Virus record (IMG/VR): IMGVR_UViG_3300049846_001592
Coordinates: 1 to 43,820 of that record
Strand: one strand, 5' to 3'
From: a virus
DNA: 43,820 nt
The notes beneath the pieces are model-generated. The model made no database searches, was not told the origin of the DNA, and worked only from the letters and a program-made list of their open reading frames with translations. The translations under genes and the position numbers were made by a program. Positions 38,008-43,820 of the stretch are shown here, in pieces. Within the stretch, counting starts at the first letter, position 1; each line of letters begins with the position of its first letter.

Positions 38008-38694
38008 CACTGATCTCCGGCAATAGGGGTGGGGTGAATACGAGTTGACACACAATCAGCACAGCGATAGCACGTGTGTTTCCCATGAGAACCTACCCGA
38101 AGCTGGAGGTTCTCGATTCGATTGTCCGTTTTGTCGCCGTTGATGTGGTGAACCGTTTCATTAGCCAACAACGGGCGGTCAAGAGACCGAGCCATGACTA
38201 GACGATGCTCAAGGACATATACGTTCACCGTACGCATTGAAGAGTAGCGGTCTTCGGGTACTAAGCGAAGATGAACGTAACCCTCAACACTCACTCTACG
38301 ACCACCTTTCCAATGACCATGGCGATCGCCTCGCGCATTCCTTGCAGTGACTCCCTTGTCTTGTAAGGCACGTCGTACAGGATTCTCCCCGACGTTTAGG
38401 TGAGAGCTGATTTGAGATATGCTCCAACCATCACCCCACAGGATCTACAACTCGCTCCGAGAACGAGGGATCTGTTCGGTATGGGGATGCCGGACCCCTA
38501 GGTCTGCGATTAACGTTGAGCCTACGTAAAGCGGTGCCAACGGCCGACACGGTACACCCGTAGCGCTTCGCTAGTTCCGCTATGGTGACACCCTGTTGGT
38601 ACGCGGACATAAAATCCGCCTCCTCGGACGGTGGGTTTTGCGGCGTGCCGCGTTCGCCTCCTGTCTTGTCGCCATCAACTGATGATAGTGACAA
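38007..38694 (-). pseudogene. Two-helix-turn-helix HNH homing endonuclease, split by a frameshift
   Basis: A free-standing HNH homing-type nuclease in two overlapping frames. The upstream frame gives MSAYQQGVTIAELAKRYGCT and VSAVGTALRRLNVNRRPRG (first helix-turn-helix), ending VVDPVG then TGA at 38433. Removing one C from the CCCC run at 38434-38437 joins it to GWSISQISSHLNVGENPVRR (second helix-turn-helix) and the HNH_3-type core LEHRLVMARSLDRP, ETVHHINGDKTDNRIENLQL. The 5' end is uncertain: an ATG at 38610 starts inside the first helix, so the true start may be further up near 38694. It is inserted between two tail genes and its TGA overlaps the next ATG. The distal frame has a GTG at 38294 that could still make the HNH core alone. 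Confidence 0.75.
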
Positions 38695-38702
38695 GTCAAG
38701 TA

Positions 38703-39086
38703 TTACGATTCGGCGACCGCTAGCTGCCCCACGGGGAAAATCATCTGGTCGTTGACCACGATGCTCCTCGGGGCGGAGAGGTTCGCGAAGTAGAGCATGT
38801 TCCCGGCGGTGGGCTGATCGAACAGCGCAAAGGCCACGACGGTGCCCCAGGACGCGGTAGCCAAGGGGAACGAGATCGCCCCCGTGTTCGTGCACGTCTG
38901 GCTAGCGGGCGATCCGAACGTGACCGTCTGGCGAACGTAGGCTCCGCCCGTGACCTCGGTCCCGCCACCGTTGGCCGTCGGGGCTACGGTGAAGAGCGCC
39001 ACGTAGACTTGCGCTGGCGGTGTCCAGGAGATCGCGCGAAGGGACGAGTTGAGGACGACGTTGTTTAGGTAGTTGCTCTTCGGCAT
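38703..39086 (-). CDS. Phage tail/fibre-associated protein, paralogue 1
   Basis: A 127-residue member of a small phage tail protein family. It contains KSNYLNNVVLNSSLRAISW, QVYVALFTVAPTANGGGTEV, ISFPLATASWGTVVAFALFD and NMLYFANL. The paralogue at 40522-40920 has the same blocks in the same order. The ATG at 39086 is chosen because it aligns with the paralogue start (KSNYL near the N-terminus). The protein is beta-rich without catalytic motifs. In related phages such proteins lie near tail fibre genes. The last codons meet the start of the HNH element. Confidence 0.75.
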   Translation of the reverse strand: MPKSNYLNNVVLNSSLRAISWTPPAQVYVALFTVAPTANGGGTEVTGGAYVRQTVTFGSPASQTCTNTGAISFPLATASWGTVVAFALFDQPTAGNMLYFANLSAPRSIVVNDQMIFPVGQLAVAES

Positions 39087-39129
39087 GGTCCTACCATTGA
39101 GGACCACAAATAGAACCCAAGAGTCTCGC

Positions 39130-39528
39130 TCAACAGGGCTTCACGGTCGATGCCTTCAAACCGCTCTCGCCAGCGACCGGGGCGGCGATGACATCGTAAT
39201 CCTGCGCGGTGATCTGCTGTCCCGGAGCGTAGGTGACGAGAAGCCGCCAGTAGCCAATGGAGTGCGGACGAAACCGAACGCTGTAGCAGCCGGGTTGTCC
39301 AGGGATCTCGTGGAAGTAGACTTTTCCCGACACAACCTGAGAATCGGGCACAGAGGACCCATTCACGAGCGTCCAGGGCTGGGACTGGTTTTCGAAGAAG
39401 AGCTGATGGCTCACGAGCGTGGCGTTCAACCCCATGACGCGCGTGAAGCCATCAGGTTGGAAAAAGTCCGCCTGATCGAGCACGACTTGGTTGGCGTAGA
39501 TTTGCCTTCCTCGGGTTGTAGACGGCAC
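39130..39528 (-). CDS. Ig-like beta-sandwich virion protein
   Basis: A 132-residue protein with a beta-sandwich pattern: IYANQVVLDQADFFQPDGFT, then NATLVSHQLFFENQSQPW, VYFHEIPGQPGCYSVRFRP and YWRLLVTYAPGQQITAQDYD. The strand order resembles the first 105 residues of the intein-containing virion protein at 34641-36113, which also opens with a short stretch and ends in a long WRL/YRLRW strand. No active site. Probably a decoration or fibre-attachment domain; assignment by fold impression only. Confidence 0.55.
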   Translation of the reverse strand: MPSTTRGRQIYANQVVLDQADFFQPDGFTRVMGLNATLVSHQLFFENQSQPWTLVNGSSVPDSQVVSGKVYFHEIPGQPGCYSVRFRPHSIGYWRLLVTYAPGQQITAQDYDVIAAPVAGESGLKASTVKPC

Positions 39529-39531
39529 GGC

Positions 39532-39741
39532 TCACTGACCTCCGCGAACGGGCTGCAAGAACACGACGCCAAGGTTGATCGTCCCCAGCACCGGAGGGCC
39601 GGCGGAACGGATCGGCGGACGACGAGCAGGGAGAGTGGTCGACTGAGCTACGAGGTTCGCGGACAGGCTGAAACGCAGCCCTGCCAATCCCTCACACTCT
39701 GAACCTGCTTCGAGCGTCGCGCTCAAGTCGATCTTTGACAT
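39532..39741 (-). CDS. Small protein of the tail cluster
   Basis: A 69-residue protein from the ATG at 39741, one base after the stop of the upstream gene. It starts MSKIDLSATLEAGSECEGLA and ends with GTINLGVVFLQPVRGG. The first part (DLSATLEAG, LSANLVAQS) resembles the repeats of the protein at 40027-40440. The frame is open further upstream, but that part is shadow. Function unknown; probably a short fibre or linker component. Confidence 0.5.
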   Translation of the reverse strand: MSKIDLSATLEAGSECEGLAGLRFSLSANLVAQSTTLPARRPPIRSAGPPVLGTINLGVVFLQPVRGGQ

Positions 39742-39742
39742 C

Positions 39743-40018
39743 TCAATCCTCGGTGATCTTCTCTTTGATCGGAACACCGATACGATACACCGGCTTGAGC
39801 GTGGGGTCGTACGTCGGAGTCGGGACAAAGGGCGTCTTTTCGAGCTTGACCGTATCAGGGTGACCACCAACTGAGGCGCTCCCGCCCGGCTGGGTGCTCG
39901 TACCAGATGCAGTAAGGGATTCGACGATCGTAGCCGTGTCGACAACGGGAACGGTGATTTCGTCCATGCCACCGTATGGGTCACCCCCAAAATCGTCGAG
40001 GCCAAGTCCCTCACTCAT
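39743..40018 (-). CDS. Small acidic/proline-rich protein
   Basis: A 91-residue protein: an acidic Gly-rich start (GLGLDDFGGDPYGGMDEITV), a Ser/Thr/Gly linker, and an end rich in Pro and Lys (KTPFVPTPTYDPTLKPVYRI). It is likely extended or disordered and fits a linker or virion accessory role. It ends one base before the next gene's ATG and starts eight bases after the preceding stop. No family recognised. Confidence 0.5.
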   Translation of the reverse strand: MSEGLGLDDFGGDPYGGMDEITVPVVDTATIVESLTASGTSTQPGGSASVGGHPDTVKLEKTPFVPTPTYDPTLKPVYRIGVPIKEKITED

Positions 40019-40026
40019 GTTTCACC

Positions 40027-40440
40027 TCACGACCGCCTACGAAGAGGCAGAATTTGGTAGTGGGCGGGCAGAGCCTCGGCTTCACTAGGGGCCGCAGCAA
40101 CCAGAGGGAACTTGCGAGGCGGATTGAGTTTGTTCTGCGCATTGGCCGAAACCGTTGCGTCAGCGGACAACGTCTGCGACAGCGAGAACTTCTGAAGGAG
40201 CGTGAGAGCCGCAGAGGCGTCTCCACTCACGGAAGCGGCCAGCCCGAAGAGGACGGTCGACAGATCCGATTGAGCGGCCGCATCGCCGTTCACAGACGAA
40301 GCAAGAGACAACAGCGCAGTGATGTCAACTCCGGCCCCTGCGTCACCGCCCATGTTTACCGCGAGGGCAAACAGACCAGCAGCGTCGGAGGACGCGTCCG
40401 CCTCACCAGAGGCACTGGCTTCTACATCAACCTGCACCAT
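40027..40440 (-). CDS. Ala-rich repeat protein of the tail cluster
   Basis: A 137-residue protein from the ATG at 40440, with GGAGGGG five bases upstream. Residues 5-100 are about five degenerate repeats of a 22-25-residue unit (FALAVNMGGDAGAGVDIT, LASSVNGDAAAQSDLST, LAASVSGDASAALTLLQ, SLSQTLSADATVSANAQ), each with a hydrophobic strand or helix and a GDA turn. The C-terminus is proline-rich and basic. Such short tandem repeats suit fibres or stacked beta structures. Function unknown. Confidence 0.6.
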   Translation of the reverse strand: MVQVDVEASASGEADASSDAAGLFALAVNMGGDAGAGVDITALLSLASSVNGDAAAQSDLSTVLFGLAASVSGDASAALTLLQKFSLSQTLSADATVSANAQNKLNPPRKFPLVAAAPSEAEALPAHYQILPLRRRS

Positions 40441-40468
40441 CGAACCCCTCCGTCCCATTAAACCCGAT

Positions 40469-40498
40469 TACCCCAAGGCCCGCGAGGGCCACGGGGTA
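40469..40498 (-). terminator. Two-part hairpin after tail paralogue 2
   Basis: TACCCC (40469-40474) pairs with GGGGTA (40493-40498), and GGCCC (40477-40481) with GGGCC (40486-40490), around GCGA, with a two-base internal bulge on each side. It lies 24 bases past the stop of the tail paralogue gene. After it the mRNA reads ATCGGGTTTAATG, only weakly U-rich. A terminator or attenuator is possible. Confidence 0.45.
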
Positions 40499-40521
40499 GC
40501 GTGCACCTCGCTGCGACGCGC

Positions 40522-40920
40522 TCAGGTCTCGGTGATGACGAGAGCGTTGTCGGCAAAGCTCACTTGGTCGCCGGCACCGACAGTCTTCGACGCAGTGAGG
40601 TTTCCGAAGTAGAGCATGTTGCCGGCTGTCGAGGCGTCGAAGATCGCCATCGCGACAATCGTGCCCCAAGAGGTACCGGCAACCGGAAACGTCACGGCAC
40701 CGTTGTTCTGACCCACACCGGCCGTGACTCCGGCCTCGAACGTGACGGCCATGCGTGTATACGCAGAGGGACCCGTCGGAACCTCGGTACCGCCACCCGC
40801 CGCCGTGGGGGCGACGGTGAAAAGAGCAACGTAGACCGTGACCGGCGACGTGAGTGCCGTGTTCCGCAGAACGTGGTCGATGATCGCGCTACGCAGATAG
40901 TTGCTCTTCGCGTTGGCCAT
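40522..40920 (-). CDS. Phage tail/fibre-associated protein, paralogue 2
   Basis: A 132-residue paralogue of the protein at 38703-39086. It shares KSNYL at the start, VTVYVALFTVAPTAAGGGTE, VTFPVAGTSWGTIVAMAIFD and NMLYFGNL. AGAGGG precedes the ATG. The two paralogues are separated by four small tail genes and differ at many positions, so the duplication is old. It is directly downstream of the endonuclease VII-like gene. Probably a tail fibre or adsorption accessory protein; no catalytic residues. Confidence 0.75.
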   Translation of the reverse strand: MANAKSNYLRSAIIDHVLRNTALTSPVTVYVALFTVAPTAAGGGTEVPTGPSAYTRMAVTFEAGVTAGVGQNNGAVTFPVAGTSWGTIVAMAIFDASTAGNMLYFGNLTASKTVGAGDQVSFADNALVITET

Positions 40921-40965
40921 TGGGTCCCTCTTCTCACAGACCTGCCGGTATAAAAGGAAGCGGGG

Positions 40966-41511
40966 TCATGTCGACGTAAGACGCTTCGCAATTCCCCATC
41001 GCTCCAAGTAATCGATCGCAGCCCTGAGGACGGCTACTTGATCTCTGGCGTACCCTAACACGAGGTTACAATTGCGGTGGATCAACCCACGCACGCATTT
41101 GCCGCACGACCTCTTACCCGTACAACAACTCCGGTCGTGATCGACGGTGACGGAATCACCGTCCTTGCCCTCGGACTTCATAGGCAGCCCACAGGCGGCA
41201 CAACACCCAGCCTGCGCTTGCCACACAGCATCGAAGTCGATCCCATATTTTGTGCGTCTAGCACTTGCTCGGAACTCTTCTGGGTGACGAAGCTGCCAGG
41301 CGCGTGAAATCGCGGAGGCCCTGCCGGGGTTGGCTTTTCTCCAGGCGTTCGTACGTGCTGTGTACTTCTCGGGGTTCGCAGAGGCGCGAGCAACGTTCTC
41401 CCTGTTAATACAGGTCTTACATCGTGACCTTGTGCCGCCCGTCCGCGAGTCCTTGTGGAAGTCGGCCTGAGCGTTCTTGGGCTCTCCGCACTTCAGACAT
41501 GTTTTGAGCAT
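40966..41511 (-). CDS. Endonuclease VII-like HNH nuclease (homing type)
   Basis: A 181-residue nuclease of the recombination-endonuclease VII/HNH group. The N-terminus has a zinc-binding pair, KTCLKCGEPKNAQADFHKD then SRCKTC. The middle is basic and helical (RKANPGRASAISRAWQLRHP). The C-terminal core reads CCAACGLPM, VTVDHDRSCCTGKRSCGKCV and RGLIHRNCNLVLGYARD, giving the Asp-His, His and Asn of the active site with four zinc Cys. Such short free-standing enzymes in phages often act as homing endonucleases. It lies alone between two small virion genes that otherwise would be adjacent, which supports an insertion. T4 endonuclease VII resolves DNA branches, so a resolvase role is the alternative. 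Confidence 0.8.
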   Translation of the reverse strand: MLKTCLKCGEPKNAQADFHKDSRTGGTRSRCKTCINRENVARASANPEKYTARTNAWRKANPGRASAISRAWQLRHPEEFRASARRTKYGIDFDAVWQAQAGCCAACGLPMKSEGKDGDSVTVDHDRSCCTGKRSCGKCVRGLIHRNCNLVLGYARDQVAVLRAAIDYLERWGIAKRLTST

Positions 41512-41549
41512 ACAGCACTATGCATGTGGTGTGCTGCCAGATCAAACAT

Positions 41550-41822
41550 TCATTGCATGTGGCAGATCGATTTAAGCGACTTGATCGCGTGTGCGTAAGG
41601 CTGCCCCGCGACCTTCCCTGAGTTGTTAAACCATGCGGCCTTCAACTCCGAGATGTTCGAGATGGTTGCGTCGAAGATGAAGTAGACGCGGCCCTCGAAA
41701 CGCTCGTGCTTGAGAAGCTCGACACCAGCGGTCTGCAAGTACGCCGCGAAGTACAGATCCGGTGTGCTGAACTCTCCCGGACGAAGGGCAGGACCCTTGC
41801 CGTTCCCATTTCCGTTTGCCAT
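41550..41822 (-). CDS. Small protein, DUF5659-like
   Basis: A 90-residue protein. After a Gly/Asn-rich start (MANGNGNGKGPALRPG) the body reads TPDLYFAAYLQTAGVELLKH, then RVYFIFDATISNISELKAAW and YAHAIKSLKSICHM. The D-x-Y-x-A-A-Y-L opening, the FIFD strand and the closing YAHAIKSLK helix resemble the small DUF5659 family of phage and bacterial proteins of unknown role. No motif for activity. It follows the beta-rich 363-residue gene after a strong hairpin. Confidence 0.55.
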   Translation of the reverse strand: MANGNGNGKGPALRPGEFSTPDLYFAAYLQTAGVELLKHERFEGRVYFIFDATISNISELKAAWFNNSGKVAGQPYAHAIKSLKSICHMQ

Positions 41823-41913
41823 CGTCTCATCCTCATCCCGACGCCTACGCGTCGAACATCGAACCTGTCAATCCAATATTCGGGTTTACATCCCACCCCT
41901 GAGAGGGTGAATC

Positions 41914-41939
41914 AGGGGTCCCCTGGAACGGGGACCCCT
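41914..41939 (-). terminator. Perfect 10-bp hairpin after the 363-residue protein gene
   Basis: AGGGGTCCCC (41914-41923) pairs perfectly with GGGGACCCCT (41930-41939) around a six-base loop, eight bases past the stop codon at 41947. The stem is very stable, but on the minus strand it is followed by GATTCACCC, not a U-run. It may stop, slow or process the transcript. Confidence 0.55.
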
Positions 41940-41946
41940 GGATAGG

Positions 41947-43038
41947 TCAGACGAGCGTGAAGACGTTCGAGGCCAGGCTCGTGTAGAGCACCTGGACCTT
42001 GTTGCCCGCCACGATGCCCGTCGTCAGCACCGCAGGGATGACGATGCTCGTGGCCGAGATCGTACCGCCGCCTGCCTCGATTGACGCCTGCTTCACCGTC
42101 TTGATGACGACGCCGGCCGCCGTAGTGAACTTCACCGTGACGAGACCAGGGGCCTCGGAACCGAGACCCGTACCCGTGAGGGTGATCTTGCCCGAGGTCG
42201 GCGTGTTGACTTGAGCGTTCGACAGCGTCGGGAGCGTCGCCGTGAACGTCGTCGAGCCATCATCCGCAAGGACAACAACCGCCGCGCCCGGAGTCAACGC
42301 CGGAAGCCGATTCGGATCCGGGTTGTACGAGGACGACCGAAGCTTGGCGAGGTTGCCCACCTGGAAGCTCTTGATTGCCACGTCCGTTTCGACGAACTGG
42401 GGCGCGATCGCATCCGCGATGCCAGCCACCTGTGCGTCCGTGAGGCCCGAGCCCACGTTCGTACGGATAGTTGCTGCCGACACGTCAACCGGACCACCGA
42501 CGGGGTTAAGCGTCGTGATCACGGTCGCCGCCGTCGGGACAGTGAAGTTCGCACCACCGGCAGCGAGGCCGCCCGGAGTGTTGAACGTTGAACCGTTGCC
42601 CGTCGTGTCGTACGCAACGTACGAACCTGCACCCTTCGCCGTAGAGCGAAGAACGAGGCGCGCAGCGTTTGTCGGGGAGACGACCGCTTCAACACCCGAG
42701 CCCGCAAGGGCCGTCGTCACCGCGGCAGCCAGAGCCGCCACCGTTGCGTAGGTCCCCGTCGCAACGGTGTACGCGGTGAACGATGCAGCCGAGGAGGTCT
42801 TCACTCGGAGCGTCTGGTTGCCCGCATTAATCACCACTGAGAGCGAGATGTTGCCGGTGCCCGTGAGAGTGGCAGGAGCGTACGCCGAAAGTGCCGCGCC
42901 AACGCTGGTGGGCGTGGGGCGGGCGACGTAGCGCGTCTGACCCACAGGCTCGACCGGAACGTCGAGCTGGCTCGTCGGCTCCAGGTCTGCCAGAAAAACG
43001 GGACCAGGGAGGTCCCCTCGAATCACCGCGACGCGCAT
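41947..43038 (-). CDS. Beta-rich tail-type protein with hook-like and Ig/IPT-like domains
   Basis: A 363-residue protein. After a short N-terminal part (MRVAVIRGDLPGPVFLADLE), residues about 63-150 resemble the IN-type domains in the tail sheath (ISLSVVINAGNQTLRVKT, a VAALAAAVTTALAG helix, then LVLRSTAKGAGSYVAYDT). The C-terminal 95 residues are an Ig/IPT-like beta domain (SGKITLTGTGLGSEAPGLVT, TISATSIVIPAVLTTG) also present in the neighbour at 43444-43820. It is rich in Ala, Thr, Val and Gly with no catalytic residue. A tail, baseplate or adsorption role is likely. It overlaps the preceding gene's end by 16 bases. Confidence 0.65.
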   Translation of the reverse strand: MRVAVIRGDLPGPVFLADLEPTSQLDVPVEPVGQTRYVARPTPTSVGAALSAYAPATLTGTGNISLSVVINAGNQTLRVKTSSAASFTAYTVATGTYATVAALAAAVTTALAGSGVEAVVSPTNAARLVLRSTAKGAGSYVAYDTTGNGSTFNTPGGLAAGGANFTVPTAATVITTLNPVGGPVDVSAATIRTNVGSGLTDAQVAGIADAIAPQFVETDVAIKSFQVGNLAKLRSSSYNPDPNRLPALTPGAAVVVLADDGSTTFTATLPTLSNAQVNTPTSGKITLTGTGLGSEAPGLVTVKFTTAAGVVIKTVKQASIEAGGGTISATSIVIPAVLTTGIVAGNKVQVLYTSLASNVFTLV

Positions 43039-43436
43039 TTCAGACTCCCTTCCTCTTGGTTGCTTTCGGCCTCACCCTTTGAATCGAACCGACCCCTCCC
43101 GCTTTCGAGGCGTAGAAGCCGGAGGATGATGCCGTAATCTGTGTAGAAACCCGTGACCGACCGAAGAAACGCGAGCTGATCGATCTTCCAGACGTAGGAG
43201 GCGTGTCGGACGCGAAGCCGCATGCGGAGCATGAGCTTAACGATGAGATCCCCCTGAACAAGCGTCCGAAGCTCGCTGTCGGCTCCCTCAAGCCGACTGA
43301 AACGAATCTGCACATCCCGGAGAAGCGCCCGAGCCTGTGGGATATAGAGGAGGTCCGGAGGCCGCCACCGGAAGTCGATCCGGTGGACAGCGTAGTCCTC
43401 CTCTGCGAGGATCTCGGGCAGAAGCCGGTAGTGCAC
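43023..43436 (-). CDS. Unknown basic alpha/beta protein of the tail cluster
   Basis: A 137-residue protein read from a GTG at 43436 (VHYRLLPEILAEEDYAVHRI); a TTG at 43457 is an alternative, and the open frame further upstream is shadow. It continues RWRPPDLLYIPQARALLRDV, then LIVKLMLRMRLRVRHASYVW and LRSVTGFYTDYGIILRLLRL, with many Arg. The polar C-terminal tail overlaps the next gene. Function is not recognised. The real frame was preferred over an overlapping Ser/Arg-rich one because of its natural residue composition. Confidence 0.55.
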   Translation of the reverse strand: MHYRLLPEILAEEDYAVHRIDFRWRPPDLLYIPQARALLRDVQIRFSRLEGADSELRTLVQGDLIVKLMLRMRLRVRHASYVWKIDQLAFLRSVTGFYTDYGIILRLLRLESGRGRFDSKGEAESNQEEGSLKCASR

Positions 43437-43443
43437 GATCTCA

Positions 43444-43820
43444 TCAGGCCAGGGCAACCGTTCCCGAGTCCTGGTCGTCAGCGCGAACCTTGACCGAAGT
43501 CGTGGCAACAGCGACACCAGGTACGAGAGCTGCCGGGATGACGATGCTCGTGTTGCTGACCGTCCCGCCACCCGTGGTGATTTGGGATTGCGTGAGCGTC
43601 ACCGCACCCGTACCTGTAAACGTCACCGTCGTGACATTCGGCGAGACCGAGAGCATGTTCGTGCCCGTGATCGTCACATCGCCTGCACCGGGCGTGTCGA
43701 GCACCGCGCTCGACACCGTCGGGGCCGACAAATCAGCCGCCGTGAGGCTCACGACCGTAATAAAACCGGCGTCCTTCAGCTTCTTGATCTTGCCCTTGCC
43801 TGCCGACCAGGTCACGCGAT
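43444..43820 (-). CDS. Ig/IPT-like virion protein, C-terminal part (cut by window edge)
   Basis: The frame is open to the window edge, so this is the C-terminal part of a longer protein. It reads VTWSAGKGKIKKLKDAGFIT, then VSLTAADLSAPTVSSAVLDT and DVTITGTNMLSVSPNVTTVT, TVSNTSIVIPAALVPG. The last 90 residues match the C-terminal domain of the 363-residue protein in motif order (xITGTx, TTVxFT, GGTxSxTSIVIPA), so the two share a paralogous beta domain. Probably a tail or fibre structural protein. Confidence 0.6.
   Translation of the reverse strand, partial: RVTWSAGKGKIKKLKDAGFITVVSLTAADLSAPTVSSAVLDTPGAGDVTITGTNMLSVSPNVTTVTFTGTGAVTLTQSQITTGGGTVSNTSIVIPAALVPGVAVATTSVKVRADDQDSGTVALA

Noticed and set aside
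38703-38895. Upstream extension of the HNH gene's first frame into the tail paralogue gene
   Set aside because: It overlaps the well-supported tail gene and reads as His/Arg-rich noise; coding signal begins only near the first helix-turn-helix.
43040-43444. Ser/Arg-rich minus-strand frame with an ATG directly after the upstream stop
   Set aside because: Composition is that of an out-of-frame shadow; the overlapping frame gives a natural protein.

Overview
This window is part of the late (virion) gene cluster of a large tailed DNA phage with a contractile tail. The evidence is a tail-sheath gene, an HK97-type major capsid gene, a prohead-protease gene, a glutamine-rich scaffold-like gene and many tail or adsorption genes. 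Nearly all genes are packed on the minus strand with TGATG, ATGA or few-base junctions. The DNA is GC-rich and TAG is used as a normal stop, so the standard bacterial code fits. The host cannot be named from the sequence. Portal and terminase genes were not recognised and probably lie outside.

Layout in the direction of transcription (right to left). 43.8-39.1 kb: small tail or fibre-like proteins, including a paralogous pair and two proteins sharing a C-terminal beta-rich domain. 38.6-34.6 kb: a Gly/Ala-rich protein, a protein with a ParB-like segment, and a neck or tail protein interrupted by a mini-intein. 33-25.2 kb: zinc-finger, coiled-coil and virion proteins, a Dps-like ferritin, an actin/Hsp70-fold ATPase and an FmdB-type zinc ribbon. 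25-20.7 kb: a 1428-residue tail sheath with hook-like insert domains. 20.6-17.2 kb: an accessory patch with a helix-turn-helix gene, a J-domain gene (the only convincing plus-strand gene) and a decayed orotate phosphoribosyltransferase. 17.2-6.6 kb: a 1138-residue low-complexity protein, several small proteins, the protease (with a 425-residue LAGLIDADG intein), the scaffold-like protein, a probable decoration protein and the major capsid protein, closed by a clear rho-independent terminator. 6.4-1 kb: a LAGLIDADG/DNA-methyltransferase fusion, small virion-like proteins, a GNAT protein with two candidate ADP-ribosyltransferase domains, a Thg1-like 3'-5' polymerase, a DUF3037 protein and a frameshifted FolD cut by the window edge.

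Two themes stand out. First, mobile homing elements are dense: two inteins and four free-standing or fused homing-type nucleases (LAGLIDADG-methyltransferase, Vsr/EDxHD-like, HNH, endonuclease VII-like), most of them wedged between virion genes. Second, enzymes unusual for a virion cluster sit within it (Dps, actin-like ATPase, ART/GNAT, Thg1-like), and several proteins share a short basic RVAxRY/F motif near the N-terminus that could be a packaging or processing tag. Three genes are broken (folD, pyrE, the HNH gene). Two of these are single-base shifts in homopolymers and could be sequence errors; pyrE carries several independent lesions and looks truly decayed.
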